From Niveispirillum sp943370215 (GTDB lineage: Bacteria > Pseudomonadota > Alphaproteobacteria > Azospirillales > Azospirillaceae), in assembly GCA_943370215.1 (NCBI GenBank), contig CALRQC020000018.1, positions 40,698 through 104,697 of the forward strand: a DNA stretch of 64,000 bases, read 5' to 3'. Every line of letters starts with the position of its first letter. The stretch's first letter is position 1. The notes under the pieces are model-generated. The model was not told the DNA's origin, did not search any database, and saw only the letters and a list, made by a program, of their open reading frames with translations. Shown here piece after piece: positions 7,948 through 16,781 of this stretch. The position numbers and the translations under genes are program-made.

Positions 7948-8894
7948 CTCTCGATCCGGCCCAGCCGCACGGCAGTATGGCCGATGGCGGGCAGGCGGCT
8001 GGGCATGATCAGCACGCAATCATCATGCGGGGTGGTGATGGCGCGGTCACCATCCTGTGCAATCAGGGTACCGGCGGCGGGGATGATCTCCATGCCCGTC
8101 ATTTCCCTTACGAAACGAAACTGTTCGCTGCATACGGTAATGGTTTCCGTCACCCGGACAAGCCTTGGCGGCGGGAAGGGGCCGGATGGCAGCCATGGGG
8201 TCAACGCAGACTTATCCACCACGCCGTGCAGGTCCAGGAAACGGGCGGTAATGGCCCAGGCGGTGGCCACCGTGTCGCTGGCCCAATGCTGGCCGCATTC
8301 CGCCAGCAGCGCCACGGCCTCACCTTTCAGGAAATGCGGGTGATCGATCAGCCGGGTGCCGGTGGCGTGGCCTTGGTCCGCCACGATCCAGCCGGGCAGG
8401 CCCACCCTTCGCGCCAGCGCGGCGGCGGTGGCACTGCGCCCGGCCAGCATCAGGGGGATGGGATCATGCAGCATGGAATGCAGGTCCAGCACCCGGTCGG
8501 CCGTGGCCAATATCGGCCATAGGGTCTGGGCGCGGGCCTGTTCGTCGGTGCGGGCCGGGCCCGCCAGCCGTTCCGGCGCCCAGACCCGGTTCATATCCTC
8601 TTCCCCATAGCGGGACTGGGCGGGGTAGCGCGGATCGAATTGCCCAAAGGCCGCGACATTGGCGAAGATCAGGCTCAACCGGCCCCGGCAGGGACGAATG
8701 TTGCATCGCAGCAACTGGTCCAGCACAATGGCTCCAGCATATTCATTGCCATGTATCAGGGCCACCAGGGCGACATGCGGGCCTGGATGCAGGCTGTCGA
8801 ACTGCCAGACATAGGGAATGCCCCGATTGCCCGCCTGATGGGGGGATATATCGGGCGGCGGCACGCAGACGGGTGGAAGGTTCTTCATCCGCAA
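7944..8894 (-). CDS. Succinylglutamate desuccinylase/aspartoacylase family zinc hydrolase
   Basis: A 316-residue M14-like metallohydrolase. The zinc site is visible as HGNE (in ALIHGNEYAG, near residue 48) and the later His in VLDLHSM, and an RYGEEDMNRVW segment matches the substrate-binding region of the AstE/AspA family. There is no signal peptide, so it is cytoplasmic. It is the first gene of a two-gene unit whose stop overlaps the start of the AbrB-type membrane protein. Members deacylate N-acyl amino acids; the substrate is not evident here. A second family member lies at 46657-47799. The start is the first ATG with the N-terminal PPP-rich stretch, and the true start could be slightly downstream. 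Confidence 0.85.
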   Translation of the reverse strand: MRMKNLPPVCVPPPDISPHQAGNRGIPYVWQFDSLHPGPHVALVALIHGNEYAGAIVLDQLLRCNIRPCRGRLSLIFANVAAFGQFDPRYPAQSRYGEEDMNRVWAPERLAGPARTDEQARAQTLWPILATADRVLDLHSMLHDPIPLMLAGRSATAAALARRVGLPGWIVADQGHATGTRLIDHPHFLKGEAVALLAECGQHWASDTVATAWAITARFLDLHGVVDKSALTPWLPSGPFPPPRLVRVTETITVCSEQFRFVREMTGMEIIPAAGTLIAQDGDRAITTPHDDCVLIMPSRLPAIGHTAVRLGRIER

Positions 8895-9076
8895 CTGCCT
8901 TTTGCATCATGGGTTTGCGGTCCGGTGCGCCGGTCTGGCATGACGGCTTGCCCCTCGACGGGGGGCGGTCTTGACTGTATAGGTTCCAAGACAGTTTGAT
9001 GAAAGACGGATGGCAAGTTCCCCCGCCTTCCGTGTCCGTTAGGCGGAGCCTGCCCCTTGAGCCCGAGAGAGCGCCG

Positions 9077-9940
9077 ATGAGTCTGGTAATCGACGATGTC
9101 GTCGTCCGGCATGATCCGGTCGGTGCGCCGATTCCGGTCCTCTTCGATTCGCCGCACAGTGGCACCCGCTACCCGGCCGATTTCAATTTTGTCTGCCCCC
9201 TGTCGCTGCTGCGTCAGGCAGAGGATACCCATGTGGACGAGCTGTTCAACATGGTGCCGGATTTCGGGGCGACCTATCTCTGCGCGCTCTTCCCGCGCTC
9301 CTATATCGATGTCAATCGGGCGCCCGATGACATTGATCCGGCCATGCTGGACGGGCAATGGCCGTTTCCGGTGAACCCGTCGGGCAAAAGTTTGGCCGGC
9401 ATGGGTCTGGTGCGGCATCTCTGCCGCCCCGGAATGCCGATGTATGATGGCCGCCTGCCGGTATCGGTGGTGATGGACCGGCTGGAAAATTACTGGCGGC
9501 CTTATCATGATCTGCTGGCGGCATCCCTGGATGATCTGCACAGCCGGTTCGGCGCCGTTTACCATATCAACTGCCATTCCATGCCCAGCTTCGTCATCGG
9601 GCCGGAGCGGGAGACGCCGGATTTCGTGCTGGGCGACCGCGACGGTTCCACCTGCGAGGCGGGTTTTACCCGCATGGTGGCGGAAAGGCTGCGCGCCATG
9701 GGCTATAAGGTGCGCATCAACGATCCTTACAAGGGGGTCGAACTGGTGCGCCGTTATGGCCTGCCGACGCGGGGGCGCAATTCCCTGCAACTGGAAATCG
9801 ACCGGCGCCTCTATATGAACGAGGAAACGCTGGAGATTCATGAGGGGTTTGAGGTGCTGCGCCGCGACCTCTCCCTGCTGGTGGCAGAAATCCGGGATTA
9901 TGCGCAGCGCCGTGCCGCCGCGCGGGCGGCGGCAGAATAA
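9077..9940 (+). CDS. N-formylglutamate amidohydrolase (HutG-like)
   Basis: A 287-residue cytoplasmic hydrolase. FDSPHSGTRYP near the N-terminus, the DTHVDELF and IDVNRAPDDID segments, and YHINCHSMPS are the conserved metal-binding regions of the N-formylglutamate amidohydrolase family (Pfam FGase). The known reaction of the family is N-formyl-L-glutamate to L-glutamate plus formate, the last step of one histidine degradation route. Other hut genes are not in the window, so the substrate may differ. The ATG at 9077 was preferred over the frame's first ATG at 8996 because the conserved region starts shortly after it and GAGAGAG lies upstream. The next gene starts 15 bases later, probably as one operon. 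Confidence 0.88.
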   Translation: MSLVIDDVVVRHDPVGAPIPVLFDSPHSGTRYPADFNFVCPLSLLRQAEDTHVDELFNMVPDFGATYLCALFPRSYIDVNRAPDDIDPAMLDGQWPFPVNPSGKSLAGMGLVRHLCRPGMPMYDGRLPVSVVMDRLENYWRPYHDLLAASLDDLHSRFGAVYHINCHSMPSFVIGPERETPDFVLGDRDGSTCEAGFTRMVAERLRAMGYKVRINDPYKGVELVRRYGLPTRGRNSLQLEIDRRLYMNEETLEIHEGFEVLRRDLSLLVAEIRDYAQRRAAARAAAE

Positions 9941-9955
9941 GGGAAGGGCCAGGCG

Positions 9956-10576
9956 ATGGCGGATTTTCATGTTTATGAACCCGCCGCCGGTCACGGTCTG
10001 GCGCATGACCCGCTGAATTCCATTGTCGGCCCCCGGCCCATTGGCTGGATTTCCAGCCGGGGCGCGGATGGGGTCAATAACCTTGCCCCTTACAGCTTTT
10101 TCAACCTGTTCAATTACCGCCCGCCGATCATCGGCTTTGCCAGCACCGGCTGGAAGGACAGTGTCGCCAATATCCAGGAAACCGGGGTTTTCGCCTGGAA
10201 CTTGGTGACAGAGCCATTGGCCCGCCCGATGAATGAAACGGCGGCCATGGTTTCCCGTGAAACCGATGAATTCGCGCTGGCCGGGCTGACCCCGGCCGCT
10301 TGTGCGAAGATCGACGCCGCTTATGTGGCGGAAAGCCCTGTCAGTTTTGAATGCCGGCTGACCCAGTTGATCCGCCTGACCAACCATCAGAGGGCGGATA
10401 TTGACACCTGGCTGGTGCTGGGGGAAGCGGTGCTGATCCGCATCCATCAGTCCCTGATTGAGGGCGGTGTCTATGACACGGTGAAATCGGCCCCCGTGCT
10501 GCGCGGTGGCGGCCCGGCGGATTATTTCACCATTTCAGAGGCGGCGAAATTCAAGATGGGCCGGCCGGGAACGTGA
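9956..10576 (+). CDS. Flavin reductase-like, FMN-binding split-barrel protein
   Basis: A 206-residue cytoplasmic protein of the flavin reductase-like family (COG1853). The recognisable parts are NSIVGPRPIGWISSRGADG, LAPYSFFNLFNYRPPIIGF and NIQETGVFAWNLVT, which form the FMN-binding split barrel, and YFTISEAAKFKMGRP near the end. Proteins of this group reduce or bind flavin and are often partners of oxygenases, but no oxygenase is adjacent. A GGGAAGGGCC ribosome-binding site precedes the ATG. It follows the HutG-like gene by 15 bases and ends about 125 bases before an inverted-repeat element. The substrate and partner are unknown. Confidence 0.88.
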   Translation: MADFHVYEPAAGHGLAHDPLNSIVGPRPIGWISSRGADGVNNLAPYSFFNLFNYRPPIIGFASTGWKDSVANIQETGVFAWNLVTEPLARPMNETAAMVSRETDEFALAGLTPAACAKIDAAYVAESPVSFECRLTQLIRLTNHQRADIDTWLVLGEAVLIRIHQSLIEGGVYDTVKSAPVLRGGGPADYFTISEAAKFKMGRPGT

Positions 10577-10700
10577 GGGGCTGGCTTATACCAGCGGCAC
10601 GGGCCGCGCGGCGGCAGTCGCAGCATTACCATCGGTCAAGAATTTTGATCGATGGCATTAGAGTCCGTCTGAAAATTTTCTTTGCATTTCCAATATCTTA

Positions 10701-10775
10701 ACCGTCATTCCCGCGAAGGCGGGAATCCATACGACAGCGTGGATTTTGGATTCCCGCCTGCGCGGGAATGACGGT
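10701..10775. repeat. Inverted-repeat element (REP/MITE-like), copy 1
   Basis: A 75-bp element with 29-base arms at 10701-10729 and 10747-10775. The left arm begins ACCGTCATTCCCGCGAAGG. The arms are reverse complements with one mismatch and enclose a 17-base loop. The same arm sequence recurs at 29964-30078 with a different loop, showing a dispersed family. It lies between the convergent flavin-reductase and UbiD genes, where it may also act as a hairpin terminator. Confidence 0.85.
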
Positions 10776-10820
10776 TACGATGCGGGTAGAATAGCAGAAG
10801 CGCCCCGGCAGCTCCTATCC

Positions 10821-12347
10821 TTACTTCCAGATCGGCTTGCCGCTGCCGGGCAGGCCCAGCCGGCCCCACATCTCACTCACCTTATCCACCGTGCCCTGAT
10901 CCATGAACAGTTTCTCCCCCCATTCACGATGGGTTTCCGGGGGCAGTTTGTTGGTGGCGTCCATGCCGACCTTGCCGCCCAGGCCGCTTTCCGGGCTGGC
11001 GAAATCCAGGTAATCGATGGGCGTGCCCTCGATCATGGTGATGTCGCGCACGGGGTCCATGCGGGTGCTGATCGCCCACATCACGTCCTTCCAGTCGCGT
11101 GCATTGATGTCGTCATCCACCACGATGACCCATTTGGTGTACATGAACTGGCGCAGGAAGGACCAGACGCCCATCATCACCCGCTTGGCGTGGCCCGGAT
11201 AGGCCTTCTTCATCGACACCACGGCGATGCGATAGGAACAGCCCTCCGGCGGCAGCCAGAAATCCACGATCTCGGGGAATTGCTGCTGCAACAGGGGGAT
11301 GAACACTTCGTTCAGCGCCTCGCCCAGCACGCTGGGTTCATCGGGCGGGCGACCGGTGAAGGTGGACAGGTAGATCGGGTCACGCCGCATGGTGATGGCG
11401 GTGACGGTGAAAACCGGGAACGGCTCCACCGAATTATAATAGCCGGTATGGTCGCCATAGGGCCCTTCCTCGGCATATTCATCCAGGCTGACATAGCCTT
11501 CCAGCACAATCTCCGCCGTGGCCGGCACCTTCAACGGCACCGTCTTGCATTCCACCAGATCGACCTTTTTGCCGCGCAGCAAGCCGGCGAACTGATATTC
11601 CGACAGAGTGTCCGGCACGGGCGTGACGGCGGCCAGGATGGTGCCGGGATCAGCCCCCAGCACCACGGCGGCGGGCAACGGCTCCCGCTTGCCCGCCTGT
11701 TTCCAGCGCTGGTGATGCTGGGCGCCGCCGCGATGTTTCAGCCAGCGCATGATGGTCTTGTTCTTCCCCAGCACCTGCATCCGATAGATGCCGAGGTTGA
11801 AATTATCCTCCCGCTTGCCGTCCTTGTCGTCATGGGTCGGGCCCTTGGTGACGACCAGCGGCCAGGTGATCAGCGGGGCCGGCTCCCCCGGCCAGCAGCT
11901 TTGCACCGGCAGGATCGACAGGTCGATATCATCGCCGGTCAGCACCACCTCCTGGCAGGGTGCCTTGGAGACGGAGCCGGGGCGCATGGCCATCACCTGT
12001 TTGGCCAGCGGCAGCATGGCGAAGGCTTCGCGCAGGCCCCGCGGCGGTTCCGGCTGTTTCAGGAAGGCCAGCGTCTCCCCCACCTCGCGCAACTGGTGCG
12101 GTTCGCGCTCCATGCCCCAGGCCACGCGCTCCACCGTGCCGAACAGGTTGATCAGCACCGGCATGGTGCTTTTGCTGCCATCGGCCTTGATGACATTTTC
12201 AAACAGAACCGCCGGCCCGCCTTCGGCCAGCAGACGGGTCTGGATTTCCGTCATTTCCAGCACGCTGGAAACCGGCTCCTTCACGCGGACCAGACGGCCG
12301 GTTTCTTCCAGCTTGGTGATGAAATCGCGCAAGGAGGCATAGGGCAT
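10821..12347 (-). CDS. UbiD-family decarboxylase (prFMN-dependent)
   Basis: A 508-residue protein with the UbiD architecture. It starts MPYASLRDFI, and includes the MPVLINLFG, GDDIDLSILPVQSCWPGEPAPLIT and EEGPYGDHTGYYNS regions. The EGPYGDHTG segment carries the Glu of the catalytic Arg-Glu-Glu triad and residues around the prenylated-FMN/Mn site. The usual role is decarboxylation of 4-hydroxy-3-polyprenylbenzoate in ubiquinone synthesis, but related decarboxylases act on other aromatic or unsaturated acids. No ubiX is in the window. The start at 12347 fits the family length (about 490-510); the longer frame to 12476 adds a non-conserved Arg-rich leader. Quinone biosynthesis is likely but not certain. 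Confidence 0.9.
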   Translation of the reverse strand: MPYASLRDFITKLEETGRLVRVKEPVSSVLEMTEIQTRLLAEGGPAVLFENVIKADGSKSTMPVLINLFGTVERVAWGMEREPHQLREVGETLAFLKQPEPPRGLREAFAMLPLAKQVMAMRPGSVSKAPCQEVVLTGDDIDLSILPVQSCWPGEPAPLITWPLVVTKGPTHDDKDGKREDNFNLGIYRMQVLGKNKTIMRWLKHRGGAQHHQRWKQAGKREPLPAAVVLGADPGTILAAVTPVPDTLSEYQFAGLLRGKKVDLVECKTVPLKVPATAEIVLEGYVSLDEYAEEGPYGDHTGYYNSVEPFPVFTVTAITMRRDPIYLSTFTGRPPDEPSVLGEALNEVFIPLLQQQFPEIVDFWLPPEGCSYRIAVVSMKKAYPGHAKRVMMGVWSFLRQFMYTKWVIVVDDDINARDWKDVMWAISTRMDPVRDITMIEGTPIDYLDFASPESGLGGKVGMDATNKLPPETHREWGEKLFMDQGTVDKVSEMWGRLGLPGSGKPIWK

Positions 12348-12700
12348 GATGGGCGGCCTGCGGCAGAAACGATGGGTGCGTAACATCGGTGCCGGCGGCG
12401 GCAAGGTCAAGGCTCTGCGCCAAAACACCGCTCGATGGTCGCTCGGCGCTAGCCGGTTGTATAGGTACTTGGCCATGGCGTGAAGGCAGATATCCGCTAA
12501 ATTCTCAAGCGAGCTGTTCTGATTGAGAATCTGGGAATTAAGGATATCTGAAAGTCACAGCCATGACTTTGGGATAAAGTAAAGAACAGGTAATAATTTG
12601 TTCTTCTTTTTCCCGCTTCTTTTCGTGTGGCCTCCCTCTTCTCCGTTCAGTGTAAAATGAACGATGTTCAATTTCTCATTCGTCCCCCAAGCTGGGGGAT
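12348..12700. other. 353-base divergent intergenic region with several inverted repeats
   Basis: The region separates ubiD (leftward) from a chemoreceptor gene (rightward). It is AT-richer than its surroundings. A nested repeat lies at 12488-12549: outer arms AGATATCC/GGATATCT and inner arms ATTCTCAA/TTGAGAAT. A second, AAAGTCA-N6-TGACTTT, lies at 12551-12570. A third, five C then AAGCT then five G, lies at 12684-12698, directly before the receptor ATG. No convincing open reading frame or RNA gene is visible. These are candidate regulator sites or leader structures. Confidence 0.6.
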
Positions 12701-15661
12701 ATGGCGGGGCATGTCATGCGGGACAATGGGCCGGTTACCAATCGTGAAATCGAGATGGCCGACGGCGAACTGCTGGTATCGAAAACCGATACGGCGGGGC
12801 GCATCACCTTTGTGAACGCGGCCTTTGTGGCGATCAGCGGCTTTGCGGAAGCGGAATTGCTGGGACAGCCACACAACATCATCCGCCATCCCGACATGCC
12901 CAAGGCAGCCTTCGCCGATCTGTGGGAAACAGTGAAGTCGGGACGTCCCTGGGAAGGGATCGTGAAAAATCGCTGCAAGAATGGCCATCATTACTGGGTG
13001 CGCGCCAATGTGACGCCGGCAATTGAGGATGGGCAGGTTACCGGCTACATCTCCATTCGCTCCAAGCCCTCACGCGGCGATATTGCGGCGGCAGAGGCCC
13101 TTTACGGGAACCTTCGCCGTGGTGCTTCCGCCGGGGTGGGCTTACGCGGGGGTCTGGTACAGACAACCGGCATCGTTGCGCGCGCGCGACGATGGATTGA
13201 TTCCATCCGTGGCCGGTTGATGCTGGTCTTTGCGGTGATGCTTATGCTCCAACTGGTTATCGGTCTTGTCGGTAATCGGGGAATCAATAACGAACATGGC
13301 CGTCTGGCTGAACTGAATACCCAAGCTGTGCAGCATTTGCGCGGGCTGAAGATTATCTCCGATGCCTATGCCGTTTTCATTGTTGATGCCTCTCATAAAG
13401 TGCGTAACGGCAACTTCACCTGGGAGGAGGGCATCCATTCGATCGAAAGGGCGAAGACCGATATCGCCAAAGAATGGACGGCGTTTACCGGTGCGGCCAT
13501 GGGGGCCGATGAGAAGGAGAATATTGCCAAACTCTCCCGCCTGATCGCGCCGGCCGATCAAACCGTCGCCGATCTGCTGGACGCCATGCGCGCGAAAGAC
13601 AGGGCGAAGCTGGACGATCTGGTCAAAGGCCAGCTTTATCAAACCATTGATCCGGTGACGGAGGTCATCAGCAACCTGACGGATATCCAGATTGGCCATG
13701 GTCCCAGGTTCCTGGCCGAAAGTGCGGCGGAAATTCGTTTGATATTCTGGCTGCAGGTTGCGATCGGTTTGGTCGGCCTCATATTGACCCTGTGGTCTGG
13801 CTGGTGGCTGTCCGAGACGGTGCGCGCACCGCTCCGGGCCATGCGCGCCGCTTTCGATGCCATTGTTGCGCAGCGATATGAACAGCGGATCGAGATGACG
13901 CGCCTGCGGGAGTTTCAGGGCATCTTTGGTCAGTTGCGGGCGACGCGGGCGAAACTGGCCTTTAATGCGGAGGAACGCCAGACCCTGGACGCCAAGGCGA
14001 AGGCGGAGACCCGATCACGGCTGCTGGAAACCATCCAGGCGGTGGAGGCCGACATGGTCTCCACCTGGCAGGGGGTGGAACAGAGTTCCCAGCGGGTGGC
14101 AACCGGGATGAGACGGCTTGGCTCCGCCATGGGGCAGGTGCGTGACAATGCGGTCTCCCTGTCAGCGGTGGCCGTGCAGACCTCTGCCAATGCGCAGAAT
14201 GTCGCCGCAGCGACAGAGGAATTGGGCGCATCGGGCGATGAGATCGCCCGGCAGGCAGCCTTATCCAGCCAGGTGGTGGTGCGCGCCGTCAGCAGCGCCC
14301 GCGAGGCCGAGAGGGCTGTGGAGCACATGGCCGAAGCGACCACGGAGATTCAGCAGGTGGTCGGTTTGATCGCCGACATTGCCGCACAAACCAACCTGCT
14401 GGCGTTGAATGCAACAATCGAGGCCGCCCGTGCGGGTGACGCCGGCAAAGGCTTCGCCGTTGTGGCGGGTGAAGTGAAAAGCCTGTCGACACAGACACGC
14501 AATGCCACCGATGACATCGCCCAGCGCATCACCGCCGTTCAGCAGGCGGTGACCGGCAGCGTGGAGGGAATCCGGGCGGTTATCCGGGTGGTGGAGGAAA
14601 TCAATCAGGCTGCGGCGGTAACGGCAGAGGCGGTAAAGCAGCAATCCTCCGCCAGTGCGGAGATCGGGCGCAACGCCGATGAATCGGCCGCGGGGGCAAC
14701 GCGCGTTTCAACCAGTGTCACCCGCATCAGCCAGGAGATTGATGACGCCTCATCGGTCGCCGATGAGGTTCAGGCCGGTGTTCAGGACAGTCAGCAGGCG
14801 TTCGGCGCGCTGCGGAACCGGATGCTGACCACCCTGCGCCAGTCGATCGCCGGTGATCGCCGCATCCTGGATCGCATCCCGACAGATTTGCCGGTGCAGG
14901 TGACGATGGGCGGCAAGGTACATGCCGTGCGCCTGCTGGATATCTCACATGACGGGGGGCTGCTGTCAAAAACCGACGATCTTGTTTTTGAACCCGGCCT
15001 GCTGATCATGGTTGATATTCCCGGTCTGGATGTTCTGAAAGGCAGGGTTGTCGGTGCCAGTGACCAGGGTATCCATCTGAATTTCGAAGGCACGCCAACC
15101 GTGATGGAGAAACTGGCTGCCTTCGTCCAAAAGCTGACCGACCAGGAAAACCGGTTCATCAAGGGCGCGCAGGAGGCGGCGGGTCGCATCGGGTCAATTC
15201 TGGAAAAGGCGGTCCGCGACGGTCAGATCAAGGAAGACGACCTGTTTTCCAATAACCTGACATTGGTGCCCGGCACGAACCCACATCAATATACGTCGCC
15301 GTTCAATGAATTGACGGATCGCCTGTTCCCGCCGGTGCAAGAGGAGATGCTGGCGATGGACCCCGCCGTGCAGTTCTGTGCGGCGGTCAACAGCGCCGGC
15401 TATCTGCCAACCCATAACAGGAAATATTCTGAACCCCATCGGATGGGCGAACGCGACTGGAACATGGCGCACAGCCGGCATCGGCGCCTGTTCGACGATA
15501 ATGCCGGATTGGCAGCAGCCCGCAATCCCCGGCCCTTCCTGATCCAGTCCTATCTTCGGGATATGGGGGCAGGGCAGATGGTCAGGCTGATGGAGGTTGA
15601 TGCACCGATCCAGGTGAATGGCCGGCAATGGGGCAATGTCCGGCTGGCGTACCGTAAATGA
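12701..15661 (+). CDS. Chemoreceptor: PAS - membrane - HAMP-like - MCP signalling - PilZ - C-terminal domain
   Basis: A 986-residue receptor. Residues about 20-125 form an Aer-type PAS domain (ITFVNAAFVAISGF, NIIRHPDMPKAAF, GRPWEGIVKNR). Membrane segments near 173-192 and 345-370 flank a helical periplasmic domain. A linker leads to the MCP signalling domain (about 430-700), whose tip includes IAAQTNLLALNATIEAARAGD and KGFAVVAGEVKSL. A PilZ domain follows (about 713-815) with RILDR matching RxxxR and DISHDGG matching (D/N)xSxxG, so c-di-GMP binding is likely. The last about 100 residues have the NRKYSEPHR, WNMAHSRHRRLFDD and PFLIQSYLRDMG blocks seen at the end of many alphaproteobacterial chemoreceptors. 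An alternative start is ATG 12716. Confidence 0.92.
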   Translation: MAGHVMRDNGPVTNREIEMADGELLVSKTDTAGRITFVNAAFVAISGFAEAELLGQPHNIIRHPDMPKAAFADLWETVKSGRPWEGIVKNRCKNGHHYWVRANVTPAIEDGQVTGYISIRSKPSRGDIAAAEALYGNLRRGASAGVGLRGGLVQTTGIVARARRWIDSIRGRLMLVFAVMLMLQLVIGLVGNRGINNEHGRLAELNTQAVQHLRGLKIISDAYAVFIVDASHKVRNGNFTWEEGIHSIERAKTDIAKEWTAFTGAAMGADEKENIAKLSRLIAPADQTVADLLDAMRAKDRAKLDDLVKGQLYQTIDPVTEVISNLTDIQIGHGPRFLAESAAEIRLIFWLQVAIGLVGLILTLWSGWWLSETVRAPLRAMRAAFDAIVAQRYEQRIEMTRLREFQGIFGQLRATRAKLAFNAEERQTLDAKAKAETRSRLLETIQAVEADMVSTWQGVEQSSQRVATGMRRLGSAMGQVRDNAVSLSAVAVQTSANAQNVAAATEELGASGDEIARQAALSSQVVVRAVSSAREAERAVEHMAEATTEIQQVVGLIADIAAQTNLLALNATIEAARAGDAGKGFAVVAGEVKSLSTQTRNATDDIAQRITAVQQAVTGSVEGIRAVIRVVEEINQAAAVTAEAVKQQSSASAEIGRNADESAAGATRVSTSVTRISQEIDDASSVADEVQAGVQDSQQAFGALRNRMLTTLRQSIAGDRRILDRIPTDLPVQVTMGGKVHAVRLLDISHDGGLLSKTDDLVFEPGLLIMVDIPGLDVLKGRVVGASDQGIHLNFEGTPTVMEKLAAFVQKLTDQENRFIKGAQEAAGRIGSILEKAVRDGQIKEDDLFSNNLTLVPGTNPHQYTSPFNELTDRLFPPVQEEMLAMDPAVQFCAAVNSAGYLPTHNRKYSEPHRMGERDWNMAHSRHRRLFDDNAGLAAARNPRPFLIQSYLRDMGAGQMVRLMEVDAPIQVNGRQWGNVRLAYRK

Positions 15662-15666
15662 TGGGG

Positions 15667-15692
15667 CCCGCCACCGCTTCGGCGGTGGCGGG
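15667..15692. terminator. UUCG-capped hairpin between convergent genes
   Basis: An 11-base-pair perfect stem (CCCGCCACCGC pairing with GCGGTGGCGGG) closed by a C(UUCG)G tetraloop. It sits in the 36-base gap between the chemoreceptor stop and the aroC stop. No T-run follows on either strand, so it may stabilise mRNA ends or work as a weak two-way terminator. Confidence 0.55.
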
Positions 15693-15697
15693 GAAGA

Positions 15698-16774
15698 TCA
15701 ACCCAGCGCGCGGGCGCGCAGGAAATGATCGGCCAGCACGGTTGCCATCATGGCTTCCCCCACCGGCACGCCACGGATACCGACGCAAGGGTCGTGCCGG
15801 CCCTTGGTCAGAATCTCCGTCTCATTCCCATGCACATCCACGGTCAGGCGCGGGGTGAGGATGGAGCTGGTGGGCTTCACGGCGAAGCGCACCACGATAT
15901 CCTGCCCGGTGGAAATGCCGCCCAGGATGCCGCCGGCATGGTTGGACAGGAAAACCGGCTTGCCGTCCGGCCCCATGCGCATTTCATCGGCATTGGTTTC
16001 GCCGGTCAGGGCGGCGGCATCGAACCCGTCACCGATCTCAACGCCCTTCACGGCGTTGATGGTCATCATGGCGCAGGCCAGATCGCTGTCCAGCTTGTCA
16101 TAGATCGGTTCGCCCCAGCCGGCGGGCACGCCAGAGGCCACAACCTCGATCACCGCACCGACCGACGATCCGGCCTTGCGCACGCCTTCCAGATATTCTG
16201 CCCATTGGGCGGCCGCCACCGGATCGGGGCAGAAGAAGGGGTTCTGGTCGACCTGATCCCAGTCCCAGCGGCTGCGGTCAATCTTGTGCGGGCCCATCTG
16301 CACCATGGCGGCGCGGATACTGATGGGGCCGGCCAGTTCCAGCACGCGGCGGGCCACCGCACCGGCCGCCACGCGGCTGGCGGTTTCCCGCGCGCTGGAC
16401 CGGCCACCGCCCCGGTAATCGCGGATGCCGTACTTCGCCATATAGGTGAAGTCGGCATGGCCGGGGCGGTACTTGTCCTTGATGTCACCATAATCCTTGG
16501 ACCGCTGGTCCTCGTTCTCGATGAACAGCATGATCGGCGTGCCGGTGGTGACACCCTCGAACACGCCGGATTTAATCTGCACCCGGTCCGGCTCCTGCCG
16601 CTGGGTGACGTACTTGTTCTGGCCGGGCTTGCGCTTGTCCAGGAAGGACTGGATGAAAGTCTCATCCAGCGCCAGGCGCGACGGCACCCCATCCACGATG
16701 CAGCCGATGGCGGGGCCATGGCTTTCGCCGAAAGTGGTGAACCGGAACAGGGTGCCGAAGCTGTTGCCCGCCAT
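15698..16774 (-). CDS. aroC: Chorismate synthase
   Basis: A 358-residue enzyme converting 5-enolpyruvylshikimate 3-phosphate to chorismate, using reduced FMN; the last common step of aromatic amino acid synthesis. Conserved blocks are GTLFRFTTFGESHGPAIG at the N-terminus (His19 in GESHG), RPGHADFTYMAKYGIRDYRG with GGRSSARETA, and GNETEILTKGRHDPCVG near the C-terminus. The length is typical. The start at 16774 begins directly at the family N-terminus; the longer frame runs into fabI. It follows fabI by 7 bases on the same strand, so the two are co-transcribed. Confidence 0.97.
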   Translation of the reverse strand: MAGNSFGTLFRFTTFGESHGPAIGCIVDGVPSRLALDETFIQSFLDKRKPGQNKYVTQRQEPDRVQIKSGVFEGVTTGTPIMLFIENEDQRSKDYGDIKDKYRPGHADFTYMAKYGIRDYRGGGRSSARETASRVAAGAVARRVLELAGPISIRAAMVQMGPHKIDRSRWDWDQVDQNPFFCPDPVAAAQWAEYLEGVRKAGSSVGAVIEVVASGVPAGWGEPIYDKLDSDLACAMMTINAVKGVEIGDGFDAAALTGETNADEMRMGPDGKPVFLSNHAGGILGGISTGQDIVVRFAVKPTSSILTPRLTVDVHGNETEILTKGRHDPCVGIRGVPVGEAMMATVLADHFLRARALG

Positions 16775-16781
16775 GATGTGA

